DNA of 64,000 nt from Methanosarcina baikalica. GTDB taxonomy: Archaea > Halobacteriota > Methanosarcinia > Methanosarcinales > Methanosarcinaceae. Position numbers and translations under genes: made by a program. Shown piece after piece: positions 19,219-27,531 of the stretch; the stretch's first letter is position 1; every line of letters starts with the position of its first letter. The notes beneath the pieces were generated by a model, which worked only from the letters and a program-made list of their open reading frames with translations, was not told the DNA's origin and made no database searches. The stretch covers positions 3,728 through 67,727 of the forward strand of contig NZ_JAVKPK010000009.1 in NCBI RefSeq assembly GCF_031461075.1, given 5' to 3'.

Positions 19219-20074
19219 TTGATTAATTTCATTTGTTGAGTGGTTTAGAGAGACTTTTAAGAAATATTATATATCTATATGCTTCGAGATTATAAAAAAT
19301 ATATTAATGTCAACTTGCAATTTTGGAAAAGATAAGTTTACTCATAACACCGTTAGAATAATGGATGCTCCATTGGCCTGACGGGTCAATTAAATCCATC
19401 TATGTTTATTTTTATGTGAATTGCTATCGCAGTACACGGTTATCAAGGGAAAATACAGCTCTTCAAAATATTAAGCCTCTTGATTACGGTTTTTTAAAAC
19501 CATTAAATAGTCTTTGGAATGACAATAAACAAAAACACATAGCAAGTGTTAGCCGATATCGATATTTTCAATTGAGTTAACAAAACTTGGTCAAAAATGA
19601 AGGAACTTTCTGAAATTGGGGCACTTACATGAATTAACTGATTTCCACCCGAAGGAAAGGTAAAATCTTATTGGGTATATAAGTTCAGTATCATGAATGT
19701 TAATATTTTTCATATGAATAATGTTTTGAGTAGAAAATCTCATTTTTGAACTTAAACCTTTAGTTTTCCTCAAATTTCACAATGGTTTATTTCCATTGGA
19801 ACTTTTGATGATTACTCCAATGTTAGGATTTCAGTCTTTTTGATCTGCTAATAAGATTTTAAAAGGAATTGAAGCTATGAATATGGTGAAAAAAAGACAA
19901 GTCAATAATTTAAATTACTCTGTTCTTATGAAGTCAAATACATTAATCAATTGTTTGGTATAGTTTTATAATATTGGTACATTTTCCTTGAATATTTTGA
20001 TTTTTGTTCATTACTTATAGATTTACATCTTTTTTAGAATTTTTTGCAACGGAACCTTAAATAGAATAATTAAA
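19219..20074. other. AT-rich spacer without a supported gene
   Basis: Only short frames (about 60-70 codons) with no ribosome site or recognisable product occur here. The region may contain decayed sequence. Confidence 0.45.
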
Positions 20075-20128
20075 CTGGAGATTAGATCACGAAAGATGCA
20101 ACCCATTTCTGTACGTTCTAATCTCCAG
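20075..20128 (-). terminator. 12-bp inverted repeat downstream of the DUF1699-type gene
   Basis: CTGGAGATTAGA (20075-20086) and TCTAATCTCCAG (20117-20128) are exact inverted repeats with a 30-base loop. They lie 44 bp past the stop of the leftward gene. It may be a 3'-end stem or terminator, or an end-to-end remnant of a mobile element. Confidence 0.45.
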
Positions 20129-20171
20129 TAAAGTGTCTGCCTACTGACGACATATTTTGTCCTGCATGAAT

Positions 20172-20579
20172 TCAGGCAGGAGCTTCTTTGTTCATGATAT
20201 AAGCAACCATTCCGGGGTTAAGCTTGCTTTCCCTTGAAACCTTTGCTTCAATATCCTCAGCGGATTTACCTTCGATTTTCATTTCTTTTATTTTCTCAGT
20301 CACTGAAGATGGAATGGTGTAGTATTCGTTAATGTCCTTCCTGTGACCCCAAACATCTCCTTCAATAAGCTGGATTCTCTGCATTTCAAGGAACAGCTCT
20401 ATGGATTTTGAGACCGTAGCCATGTAAGACTTCGGTAACTGAATTACCTCAATTTTTGGGCAGGTTTCGACCAATCCAAAAATGTCTTTGTTAGAAGGTC
20501 TGAAAGCCAGGTGAACAATACGCTCATTAGGATTTAATGTAAAGATTTCTTCCCTTGAACTAACTACTCGAATTCTCAT
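20172..20579 (-). CDS. DUF1699-like conserved Methanosarcina protein
   Basis: The 135-residue soluble protein opens MRIRVVSSREEIFTLNPNER and contains VHLAFRPSNKDIFGLVETCP. This pattern I associate with DUF1699, a family of very similar proteins in Methanosarcinales. The function is unknown. The C-terminal half (SSVTEKIKEMKIEGKSAEDI) looks like a helical, possibly helix-turn-helix-like region. GGGGG lies 8 bp before the ATG. It is a single gene with a long upstream spacer. Confidence 0.7.
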   Translation of the reverse strand: MRIRVVSSREEIFTLNPNERIVHLAFRPSNKDIFGLVETCPKIEVIQLPKSYMATVSKSIELFLEMQRIQLIEGDVWGHRKDINEYYTIPSSVTEKIKEMKIEGKSAEDIEAKVSRESKLNPGMVAYIMNKEAPA

Positions 20580-21085
20580 ATTTTTCCCCCACTACAAACT
20601 TCTTTTAATTTTACTTTGATATAAACTACATATACTGATTATAAATAATTATCTCATTGGACTAATATTATTTAGATAGTATTCTGGAGATGATGATTAT
20701 ATTAGATCCTCTAATTTGATCTAGAAAAGCCAAAAAAAGAATAGTAACCGATTTTTAAAATTTGTTTTCCTATTTTTGCTTCACTTCTGCTCTATTTAAT
20801 GCTATAATTTATTTCCAAAGACAGACAAATTATTTTAATTTTTGATCTATTTCAACTTCGAGATTTAAAGAAAAAGTTTTGAGTTTTGGGATCATCTCCT
20901 CATTATTTGAAATGAGAGATTAATATATACTTTTGTTCTCTCCGGATTGTCTGCAACTCCACATTTTCACAAATCGGAATCACCTAGTGTCTAAGAAATT
21001 TAGTTATGAGTCATCATAATTAAGAAAGGGACTACGGATGAGGACTTTTTTAAATATTAATGCCCTATAATTAAGTTGCCAGGAC
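20580..21085. other. Spacer upstream of the DUF1699-type gene
   Basis: AT-rich and without genes. It holds the promoter side of the DUF1699-type gene. No structure noted. Confidence 0.4.
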
Positions 21086-21160
21086 ACTAGTGCTTCGATT
21101 CCAAAATAAATTCCTTATTTAATGAAAAATTCGTGATCAGTGAATATACTAGAAAGTCAA
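21086..21160 (+). pseudogene. Decayed fragment of the 1249-aa injection-system gene
   Basis: The stretch starting ACTAGTGCTTCGATTCCAAA is identical over 22 bases to 621-642 of the large repeat-containing gene. It then continues with clear but imperfect similarity through TCCTTATTT, CGTGATC and AAAGTCAA, matching about 621-697. In the original frame it has stop codons (TSASIPK then stop), so it is not functional. It lies beside the broken recombinase gene. Confidence 0.75.
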
Positions 21161-21300
21161 TAATACATGTTGAAAAGTCACAATGGGTCTATAATATCAG
21201 AGTATATGTTCCGGTTTTGCGTATTGCACATTGTAAAAGTTATAGCAGGTAATCATTTTTCGGATAGGCTCTAAGTCCTCCCTGCAAGTCTGAAAAATAG

Positions 21301-22593
21301 TCATTCACATCTGAAAAATTCTTTTAAGAACGTTTTTCGCGTATTAATTTCTTTTTCTTTTTCAAGCATTTTCTCGTAAAGCGCTTTCTCCTCCGAGGTT
21401 GCAGATGGGTCCAGTGCCGGGATAGGAGTGGTTCTCAAACTCCCAATCATGTTGCGGAGCTCCTGAAATTCCTGCCTGCTTATTACGTGCCGCTCGGTTT
21501 CTGCACGCAGTATCGCGTTTTCGTTTTTTATTGCGAGATATTCAGGACTCTCGGAAATATCTAATTCCTTCTCAATCGTTAGATACGGAATGAACTTTGT
21601 ATAGTATTCTTTCAATTTATCCACATTCGCTCTGAAATAGTGCTCTTGCGTGCCAGGTAGTTTGTGCCCCATAACTCAGTATGGAAATAATCGCATCCAT
21701 TATTGAGCATCGTACTATCAAATAATTTTCTAATGTTATGTGGCCGTATAAGATTCCTTTTATGCTTGTCAGCATTTTTACATGCTTTTGATGAAATGTC
21801 TCTGTAGATCTTCATAAAGCCATTTTCGCTGATGTGTCTATACGCTTCATCCTTTTGCTCTAGAAATTCGTCACTGATGCGTCTTTGAATGAACAAATAG
21901 CCATCATCAGAAAACACTTTCTGTTTATTGATTTGATTTAGCCGCCTAATCTCTGTGGTTTTCTCTGTTCGCGCCCTATATTTAAAATACTCATTTAATG
22001 CATTACTTGCTTCTGGGGTCAGGAAAGTTATAAAGTCTACATTCGTTTTTTTACGTCTTAATTATTAGTGTAGTGATGCCTGTGACGTGATCATAACCAG
22101 ATATAAAATCCTTGATCTTTAAATTCATAATCGTCTGTCGATCCAGTCCACTACTTGCGGCAACAAGTACAATCGCTTTCTCCAAAGGATCACAGATTTT
22201 TAGAATATCACGCAAATCATCTTTTGTTGGGATTGGGATATTTTCTTCCAAGGGTTTTGGGTGCGATTTGTCTTTTATATTTCTAAATTCAATCTCAAAA
22301 GAGTGATAAAAACTTTTTACACCTGTGAGATATGTCTTAACTGTCAACTCGGCTAGATTTTGGGATTTTAGGTATTCCCTGAAGTCGTTGATGTTTTTAT
22401 TGACGCTGCGCTTACGCATAATCAGATGAGCTTCAGATTCGGCGACGTCGAGTAGTTGTTCAGATGTCATGTTCGTATAATCTGTGTAGACCTGCATCCC
22501 AAAAAGATAGCTTTTTATTGTAGATTGTTTTATATTAATAATGCTAATCCATTCCATGACAATTGGGTCTAACTTTAGATCGTCGATCTTCAT
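21301..22593 (-). pseudogene. Tyrosine recombinase (phage-type integrase) disrupted by two frameshifts
   Basis: The N-terminal part (22593 to about 22047) has the SAM-like core-binding domain (SVNKNINDFREYLKSQ) and the start of the catalytic domain (AASSGLDRQTIMNLKIKDF). A frameshift in an A-rich run near 22045 moves to the next frame, which continues RKKTNVDFITFLTP and RPHNIRKLF, supplying the HxxR motif. A second shift near 21672 leads to MGHKLPGTQEHYFRANVDK, supplying the GHK and the nucleophilic Tyr. A C-terminal coiled region then runs to 21301. All catalytic motifs exist, but in three frames, so the enzyme is dead unless shifts are programmed or sequencing errors. It marks a former integrated element. 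Confidence 0.85.
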
Positions 22594-22674
22594 ATTAGAT
22601 GGGATTAAATTGAAGATATATTGACGTTAGCAGTCGCTTTTTGTGAGATAAACGCGATAAAGGGGGAGTGAAAT

Positions 22675-22905
22675 ATAGCTGATAAGGCAAACAAAGTTGC
22701 TGAAAATATTCCCGGACCTTATTATTGTGACTACGAATGTATCGCATGTAATCTGTGTGTGGACAATGCACCAAAAAATTTCAAGATGAATGACGACGAT
22801 TCCAACGCCTTTGTATACAAGCAGCCTGAAAACGACGAGGAAAAAGAAGCCTGCGAAGAGGCATTAGAAAACTGCCCGGTTGACGCGATAGGAAACGACG
22901 GATAA
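22675..22905 (+). CDS. Single-cluster [4Fe-4S] ferredoxin with an apparent ATA start
   Basis: The 76-residue frame reads ADKANKVAENIPGPYYC, then ECIACNLCVDNAPKNF, and later ALENCPVDAIGNDG. Three Cys in CxxCxxC plus the Cys of NCPVDAI make the ligand set of one cluster, in the pattern of monocluster ferredoxins. An extra Cys lies four residues before the motif. No ATG, GTG or TTG lies in frame before the motif. The codon with proper spacing after GGGGGAG (22662-22668) is ATA at 22675, giving the MADK-type N-terminus normal for such proteins. It would carry electrons in the cytoplasm. Monocistronic. Confidence 0.8.
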   Translation: MADKANKVAENIPGPYYCDYECIACNLCVDNAPKNFKMNDDDSNAFVYKQPENDEEKEACEEALENCPVDAIGNDG

Positions 22906-23016
22906 AGCGGTTTTTTTGATTTAAACCGTCATTTCCTTAGCTTTTTATCCATTTCCAATTTTATCAATTTTTTTACTTTATCGTCCTTTGCTACTTTTTA
23001 CCACTTTTCTGCTTCT

Positions 23017-23790
23017 TTATTGATGTTCAATTTCCGAGTAAATTCTGGAAAGCCCCTGAAGAGTGGAGTATCCTTTTCTTGTGATTATATAATCTCCGCG
23101 TTCGCTCCGCTGTAAGATCATGCCTGTTTCAAGCAGTTTCTGAAGGTGGAAAAGCAGATTCCCTCCACGCAACCCTGTAAGTTTCGAAAGCTCTGAAAAG
23201 GTCTTGTTCTCTCCTGAAAGCATTTTGAGCATAAGGAGTCGCTGTTTGTTTGCTACCGGCTCGCAGATTTCAGAGACCAGCCTATCAGGTTCTATCTCAC
23301 TTATATCAGCTCTTTTAGCTCCTTCTTCCTTTTCTTCATAGATCTGAAGCGAGCGCATGAGTTTAACCTGCTTTTCAAAGAGATTCGTAGCCTCTGAAAA
23401 GCACTTGCTGCAGTTGGGGGTTTTTGCTTCCTTTTTTAACTCTTCCAGCCTGTCCCTGTACAGTTTTACAGTCTCGGCTTCGATCCTGCCCCTGCCAACA
23501 AGCCCTGCGGTTTCCTGTAATATATCCCTAAAAGTTTTTTCACAGAACTCTCGCATCCCGCAGTCCCGTACCATCTGGCTGTGCATTCTATCGTTTGCGT
23601 CCTCACATAGATAGTTCACCATGGGCTTCATGAAGCTCTTCCTCATTTCTCCAAGCATTCCCTCAATGTGTTGCTGGTTCGCCCGCTGCAAAAACCTCGA
23701 GAACTCATTTCTCAGGGTCGTAACTTCTTCCTTAATAGATTGCAGTTCCCCCCGGTAATAAATCTCAGAACTTTCGTGTGCTGTCTCCAT
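23017..23790 (-). CDS. Winged-helix (ArsR-like) transcriptional regulator with a long N-terminal helical domain
   Basis: The product is 257 residues. The first 170 are helical and probably coiled coil (YYRGELQSIKEEVTTLRNEF), with Cys at ANDRM..CGMREFC and a CxxC (PNCSKCF) that could bind metal or sense redox. The C-terminal 75 residues form a winged helix-turn-helix: KQRLLMLKMLSGENKTFSEL, then LSKLTGLRGGNLLFHLQKLL and the wing GDYIITRKGY, as in ArsR-type repressors. It is divergent from a small Cys protein gene. The 275-bp region between them holds a 13-bp tandem array and a perfect palindrome, so it probably regulates itself and that gene. Confidence 0.8.
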   Translation of the reverse strand: METAHESSEIYYRGELQSIKEEVTTLRNEFSRFLQRANQQHIEGMLGEMRKSFMKPMVNYLCEDANDRMHSQMVRDCGMREFCEKTFRDILQETAGLVGRGRIEAETVKLYRDRLEELKKEAKTPNCSKCFSEATNLFEKQVKLMRSLQIYEEKEEGAKRADISEIEPDRLVSEICEPVANKQRLLMLKMLSGENKTFSELSKLTGLRGGNLLFHLQKLLETGMILQRSERGDYIITRKGYSTLQGLSRIYSEIEHQ

Positions 23791-23875
23791 GTATTATTTG
23801 CCTCGAAAAATGCTCAAAAATTGGATTGGATGGAATTAAAATTATTTTAATTAAAGACTGTTTTAATTAGAGCCA

Positions 23876-23979
23876 ATAATTAACATTGTTAATTAAAGAT
23901 ATTAATTGAAAATGTTAATTAAAAATGTTAATTGAAGCTGTTAATTGAAGGCATTGTTAAAGGTTGTTATTAAAGGTCA
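23876..23979. repeat. Array of about eight 13-bp direct repeats (consensus TTAATTRAARNTG)
   Basis: TTAATT occurs at 23889, 23902, 23915, 23928 and 23941, exactly every 13 bp. Weaker copies lie at 23876, 23954 and 23967. Each unit continues RAA and usually NTG. The array runs straight into the 17-bp palindrome. It may be an iteron-like binding array for the adjacent winged-helix regulator, or slippage-derived DNA. Confidence 0.85.
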
Positions 23980-24017
23980 TAATTATATACAATCCGAAAT
24001 TTGTATATAATTATGAC
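23976..24017. promoter_or_regulatory. Perfect 17-bp inverted repeat operator overlapping the promoter of the small Cys protein gene
   Basis: GTCATAATTATATACAA (23976-23992) and TTGTATATAATTATGAC (24001-24017) are exact inverted repeats with an 8-bp spacer. The right arm holds a TATA-like GTATATAA, and another TATA-like stretch (GTATATAAATATATAC) lies at 24024-24039, about 30 bp before the ATG at 24066. Binding here would block transcription factor access. Confidence 0.8.
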
Positions 24018-24065
24018 GCTCAAGTATATAAATATATACAACCTTCCTAATTTCGGTGATAAATC

Positions 24066-24266
24066 ATGGAACTACAGGATATAAACAACTTCGTGCAAAC
24101 CGCAAATGAAGAACAGCTCAAAGCCTTTGGCTTCCTGGGGCAGTGGATGATGGAAAACGTCCCTAAATATTGCACCTGCGCCTCCAAATGCAACCAGAAT
24201 TGCGAGATTGCAAAGGCACTGGGCGGAGCGCTTCAAACTGCCGGACAGAGACTTCAGGGACAGTAA
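24066..24266 (+). CDS. Small cysteine-containing protein, possible metal or redox partner
   Basis: The 66-residue protein has four Cys (36, 38, 42, 46) in the pattern CTCASKCNQNC, preceded by FGFLGQWMMENVPKY. The spacing suits a metal site or a disulfide pair, but I do not know a named family. GGTGA lies 7 bp before the ATG. The gene is divergent from the winged-helix regulator and next to the elaborate control region, so it is probably a regulated, inducible small protein. Confidence 0.7.
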   Translation: MELQDINNFVQTANEEQLKAFGFLGQWMMENVPKYCTCASKCNQNCEIAKALGGALQTAGQRLQGQ

Positions 24267-24407
24267 GCAGAATTTTATCATAGTTCTGCTGCCCCTTCAT
24301 TTTTTATTTTTTACGTTTTCCATTTTCAGGTGTGTTTCATGCGTTTAAGGCCTTTACAACCTACTTTTCACACAAGTTTTTCGAAAAAAACCCGTCATAT
24401 GGACCGA

Positions 24408-24446
24408 AAGATTGCAACTTACTTACGGAAGATTGCAACTTACTTA
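24408..24446 (+). repeat. Two 18-bp direct repeats upstream of the CoA-binding-type gene
   Basis: AAGATTGCAACTTACTTA occurs at 24408-24425 and again at 24429-24446, spaced 21 bp start to start, that is two helical turns. They sit directly before a TATA-like element (GATATATTTTAAA at about 24458-24470) and the ATG at 24499. This fits a tandem site for an activator or repressor. Confidence 0.75.
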
Positions 24447-24498
24447 TAACTTAAGTGATATATTTTAAATTCAGAATATGCCAAAAGGTGAATTCAAT

Positions 24499-24936
24499 AT
24501 GGAACCGACAACCTTGGATTGGGAAAAATTCTGGGAAGCACAAACTTTTGCAATAGTTACCGACCGCACAAAGCCAGCTATGAAATGGGCTGCCTCGGAA
24601 CTGAAAAGCCGTGGCAAAAAAGTCTATCTTGTGGACCTTTCCGAAAAACCTGACTCTGAATCTCTAAAAAATGTATCCTCTCTCCCCTCAGGCATAGACC
24701 GTGCAGTTATCGGAATAACAAAAACCGAACCAGCAGACCTCATCCCTGTCCTGAAGAAAAAAGGCGCAAAAAAAATCTGGCTCCACTGGACGACAGAAAC
24801 CGAAAAAGCCGTGGATACCTGCCAGAAAATCGGGATTGAGTGCATGACCGGGCACTGCCCCATGATGTACCTTGGAAACGGATTAAGTATACATGGTATA
24901 CACAGGGCGATCGCGAAGATGATGGGGAAGTATTGA
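24499..24936 (+). CDS. CoA-binding (Rossmann-like) domain protein of the COG1832 type
   Basis: The 145-residue protein starts with EPTTLDWEKFWEAQTFAIV and has an alternating strand-helix Rossmann pattern: KKVYLVDLSEKPDSES and the end IECMTGHCPMMYLGN. This fits the CoA_binding_2 family (also YccU-like) of about 140 residues. The conserved terminal segment with a Cys-Pro is present. Function is unknown; CoA or nucleotide binding is inferred from the fold. I prefer the ATG at 24499 over 24478, as AAGGTGA lies just upstream of it. Twin 18-bp repeats precede the promoter. Confidence 0.72.
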   Translation: MEPTTLDWEKFWEAQTFAIVTDRTKPAMKWAASELKSRGKKVYLVDLSEKPDSESLKNVSSLPSGIDRAVIGITKTEPADLIPVLKKKGAKKIWLHWTTETEKAVDTCQKIGIECMTGHCPMMYLGNGLSIHGIHRAIAKMMGKY

Positions 24937-24981
24937 AGAAAATGATGGATTTGTTTTTGGAACCTTTGCTTGTTCACGGTT

Positions 24982-25155
24982 TTAAAACCCGGTCCCTACC
25001 TTCGGTCGCGTAGCGAACGGCTTTTCCAGAACGTAAATTCGAAAACCAATATCTGAATACCAGATCATATCAACGCCAGTGATAACATGCTCTGAAGTAA
25101 ATTTCACTTTTCTTCCATATTTAGCCTTGAGAACCTGAATATTTTGTTCAGCCAT
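24982..25155 (-). CDS. Possible 57-residue protein
   Basis: An open frame from ATG at 25155 gives AEQNIQVLKAKYGRKVKFTS, then GVDMIWYSDIGFRIYVLEKP, ending ATRPKVGTGF. Composition looks like that of real small proteins. There is no strong ribosome site and no family known to me. It lies between the CoA-binding gene and the TPR gene, on the opposite strand to the former. Sequence conservation would decide. Confidence 0.4.
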   Translation of the reverse strand: MAEQNIQVLKAKYGRKVKFTSEHVITGVDMIWYSDIGFRIYVLEKPFATRPKVGTGF

Positions 25156-25391
25156 CTTGAAATATGAATAAGAAGAACCAAGTTTTCTCTCAAGTATTTA
25201 AGGAAGCGTTCAAACAAGGGTAAAGCTTCTTCATACATAATAAAATAAACATACATAATAAAATAAAAAATTATGCGCGATGGAAGAGTGCTTACACGAA
25301 AAACGCTAGCATTCAGGTAAAAAAGTAAAGTATTTTGAGTGTTCCATTGCCGATAATTTTCTATTTTTCTACGTTCTCACTTTTCTGAAAT

Positions 25392-26804
25392 TTAGCTCCG
25401 CCAGCTCCGTTCCATTTTCTCGTACAGGCCAATTAAATTATTTCGTGTGATCTTGAAATAGGGGTGGTCGGGACCGTATTCTTTTTCGATTATGTCAAGG
25501 GCTTTTTCGTAGAGGTTTATTGCAGTATCGTATTCGCCCATACTTTCATGGAGGCCTGCGAGATTGTTCAGGGTTGTGCCGACATCAGGATGGGCCGGGC
25601 CGAGGGTTGTTTCGTAGATCTTGAGGGCGCGGGTGTAGAAGGGGAGGGCTTTTTTGTGCTGGCCGAGGATTCTGTGGAGTTCACCAAGGTTGTTCAAGGT
25701 CTTGGCAACGTCAGGGCTGTCAGGGCCGAGGATACGCTCTCGGATTTCAAGGGCTCGCGTGTAGAGTTCAAGGGCTTTTTCGTGGCGGCCTTTCTGGACG
25801 TAGACGCCTGCAAGGTTGTTGAGGGTTGTGGCAAAACCCGTGTGTTCGGTTTTTCCGAGTTTTTCCATGATTTCCAGGGACCGGGTATAGAGGATCATGG
25901 CTTTCTCATACCTTGTGGTCTGGAAATAGAGAAGAGCAAGATTGTTCAGGGTCTGCGCTACCTGCGGGTGCTCCGGACCGTATACCTTTTCCTGAAGCTT
26001 TAAAGCCTGCCCGTACCTGTCTTCAGCCTCCTCAAGTTTGCCCATTTCCGAGAGCAGGACACCCAGATTATTCAGAGTTCCGGCTTTATGTGACATAACC
26101 CCGCGATTATCAGGCTCCTGATCCTGAAGCTTATCAAGAAATTCGAGAGCCCTGGTAAAGAGTTCCTCAGCCTTTTCAGGTTTTTCTATCCCCTTATATA
26201 AAAAAGCTATTCTGTTCAGGGTCCTGACAGCCGCAGGATTTTCTGGACTCAGGAGTTTTTCCTGAATTTCAAGCGCTCGGCTATAGAATGAAAGGGCTTC
26301 CTCGTGCCTGTTCATTAAATAGTAGAGAGTGCCCAGTTCACTGAGCGTATCACCGGTCTCAGGTCGTTTTTGGTCAAGGATAATTTCACGGATCTCAAGC
26401 GCTCTGGAAAAAAGCCTGAGGGCCTCGTCATAGTTTCCCATATAGCGGTAAATCCCTGCAAGCCCATTCAGCGCAGTTGCAGTTCCCGGACTTTCAGGTC
26501 CGAGGTTCTTTTCCGCAATATCAAGCAGCTCTTCATACAAAGTTAACAGCATTTTCCAGGACCCGGATCTATAGAAAGGCTCGGCTTTTACGGTGAACCA
26601 GCTTACCAATTCCCCAGGCTCAAGAACTTCTTTTGCATGCATAAAAGCTTCTTTTAAGGCTATCTCATCTTCCTCGGTGACGAGTTCCGGGTCCAGATCT
26701 TTCAGCCGCTGTCCATACCTTTCAAGCATAGCCTTGTGGTTTTCCGCTTTTTCGCCCACTTTTGTTTCTTCTTTCTCTGAGTTTTTCCTGGAATTGATCG
26801 TAAT
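25392..26804 (-). CDS. Tetratricopeptide repeat protein (kinesin light chain-type TPR array)
   Basis: The frame from GTG at 26759 gives 455 residues. Residues about 75-450 are nine or ten 42-residue TPR units with the kinesin-light-chain pattern (LGPDSPDVAKTLNNLGELH, ALEIRERILGPD). No catalytic domain is seen, so it is a protein-interaction scaffold. A strong ribosome site, AAGGAGGGGTGA (26806-26817, complement), lies not before the GTG but 45 bp upstream, directly before an in-frame ATT at 26804. The intervening codons read ITINSRKNSEKEETK in frame. I therefore list the longer start. Promoter-side sequence is AT-rich. Confidence 0.8.
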   Translation of the reverse strand: MTINSRKNSEKEETKVGEKAENHKAMLERYGQRLKDLDPELVTEEDEIALKEAFMHAKEVLEPGELVSWFTVKAEPFYRSGSWKMLLTLYEELLDIAEKNLGPESPGTATALNGLAGIYRYMGNYDEALRLFSRALEIREIILDQKRPETGDTLSELGTLYYLMNRHEEALSFYSRALEIQEKLLSPENPAAVRTLNRIAFLYKGIEKPEKAEELFTRALEFLDKLQDQEPDNRGVMSHKAGTLNNLGVLLSEMGKLEEAEDRYGQALKLQEKVYGPEHPQVAQTLNNLALLYFQTTRYEKAMILYTRSLEIMEKLGKTEHTGFATTLNNLAGVYVQKGRHEKALELYTRALEIRERILGPDSPDVAKTLNNLGELHRILGQHKKALPFYTRALKIYETTLGPAHPDVGTTLNNLAGLHESMGEYDTAINLYEKALDIIEKEYGPDHPYFKITRNNLIGLYEKMERSWRS

Positions 26805-26817
26805 TCACCCCTCCTTA

Positions 26818-27321
26818 ATGAAAAGCAGGATAATGAAGGTTTTTATTTGGAGATATAACTATATCTAACTTTAAATATTCAGGAGTGCCCCTATATTAAG
26901 TATTATAAGTTTGTAGTCATAATCTATGGGTTTGTAGGTTTAGAACTACGTTTTGTTGTTTATAGTTCTGGGCATGGGGTCTGTTCGCGTGCTCTCTATG
27001 TTACATGAAGAAGCGTAAAACTCATGGGCTTTTAGCTCAGGAGTAGTTCACTGGTAGTTCCGTAATCTGCCCCTCTGCTCTTTACAAATCCCTATTTAAA
27101 TCATCGTTTCTTTTTTGATTTCACTCGATCTTCCAGGCAGGAGATCGCAAAAAATATGGGGCTTTATTTGCTTGCGACCGCTCCTCAAATTCCTGGGGCA
27201 TTGGGCACTCCTCAACTTGGAGCCAGTCGGCATACCACCGTTTTCAAACTGTATAAATCAACAGTATGGAGCAAAAACAAATTTGAAACTAAATAAGAAA
27301 GAGTGCAGAAGCTAAGATTGA
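26818..27321. other. Spacer between the TPR gene and a small hypothetical gene
   Basis: No supported gene. A 50-codon frame around 27119-27295 reads like coding sequence (IAKNMGLYLLATAPQIPG) but has no start or ribosome site. It may be a remnant. Nothing else noted. Confidence 0.4.
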
Positions 27322-27531
27322 TTACTGCCAAGACATCTTATCGAGTATCCTGATTAAGTTGCTTGCCTCATCAAAAGATAATTCAGGCCAGTTCTTTTCG
27401 TATTCCCCACAATATTGACTAATTTTTTTATGCCTCTCCAGATACCGAAGGGACTTTACTACTAAATTTTTTTGCCTAATAGTCATCGAAGAATCTTTAA
27501 ACTCCATAAAATACTCCTTAAATGCCTTCAT
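27322..27531 (-). CDS. Small hypothetical protein
   Basis: The 69-residue soluble helical protein opens KAFKEYFMEFKDSSMTIRQK and ends FDEASNLIRILDKMSWQ. Composition is normal, with charged amphipathic helices. An A/T-rich promoter with TATATATA-like runs lies upstream (27600-27635). No family recognised; similar short tails occur in phage and plasmid proteins. It lies in accessory DNA. Confidence 0.45.
   Translation of the reverse strand: MKAFKEYFMEFKDSSMTIRQKNLVVKSLRYLERHKKISQYCGEYEKNWPELSFDEASNLIRILDKMSWQ

Noticed and set aside
23876..24017. CRISPR or plasmid-type replication origin
   Set aside because: The 13-bp units have no spacers, and no cas or replication initiator gene is adjacent. 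A regulator array fits the divergent gene pair better.
27115..27315. 66-codon frame and a parallel 50-codon protein-like frame
   Set aside because: No start site and no family. Treated as a possible remnant only.
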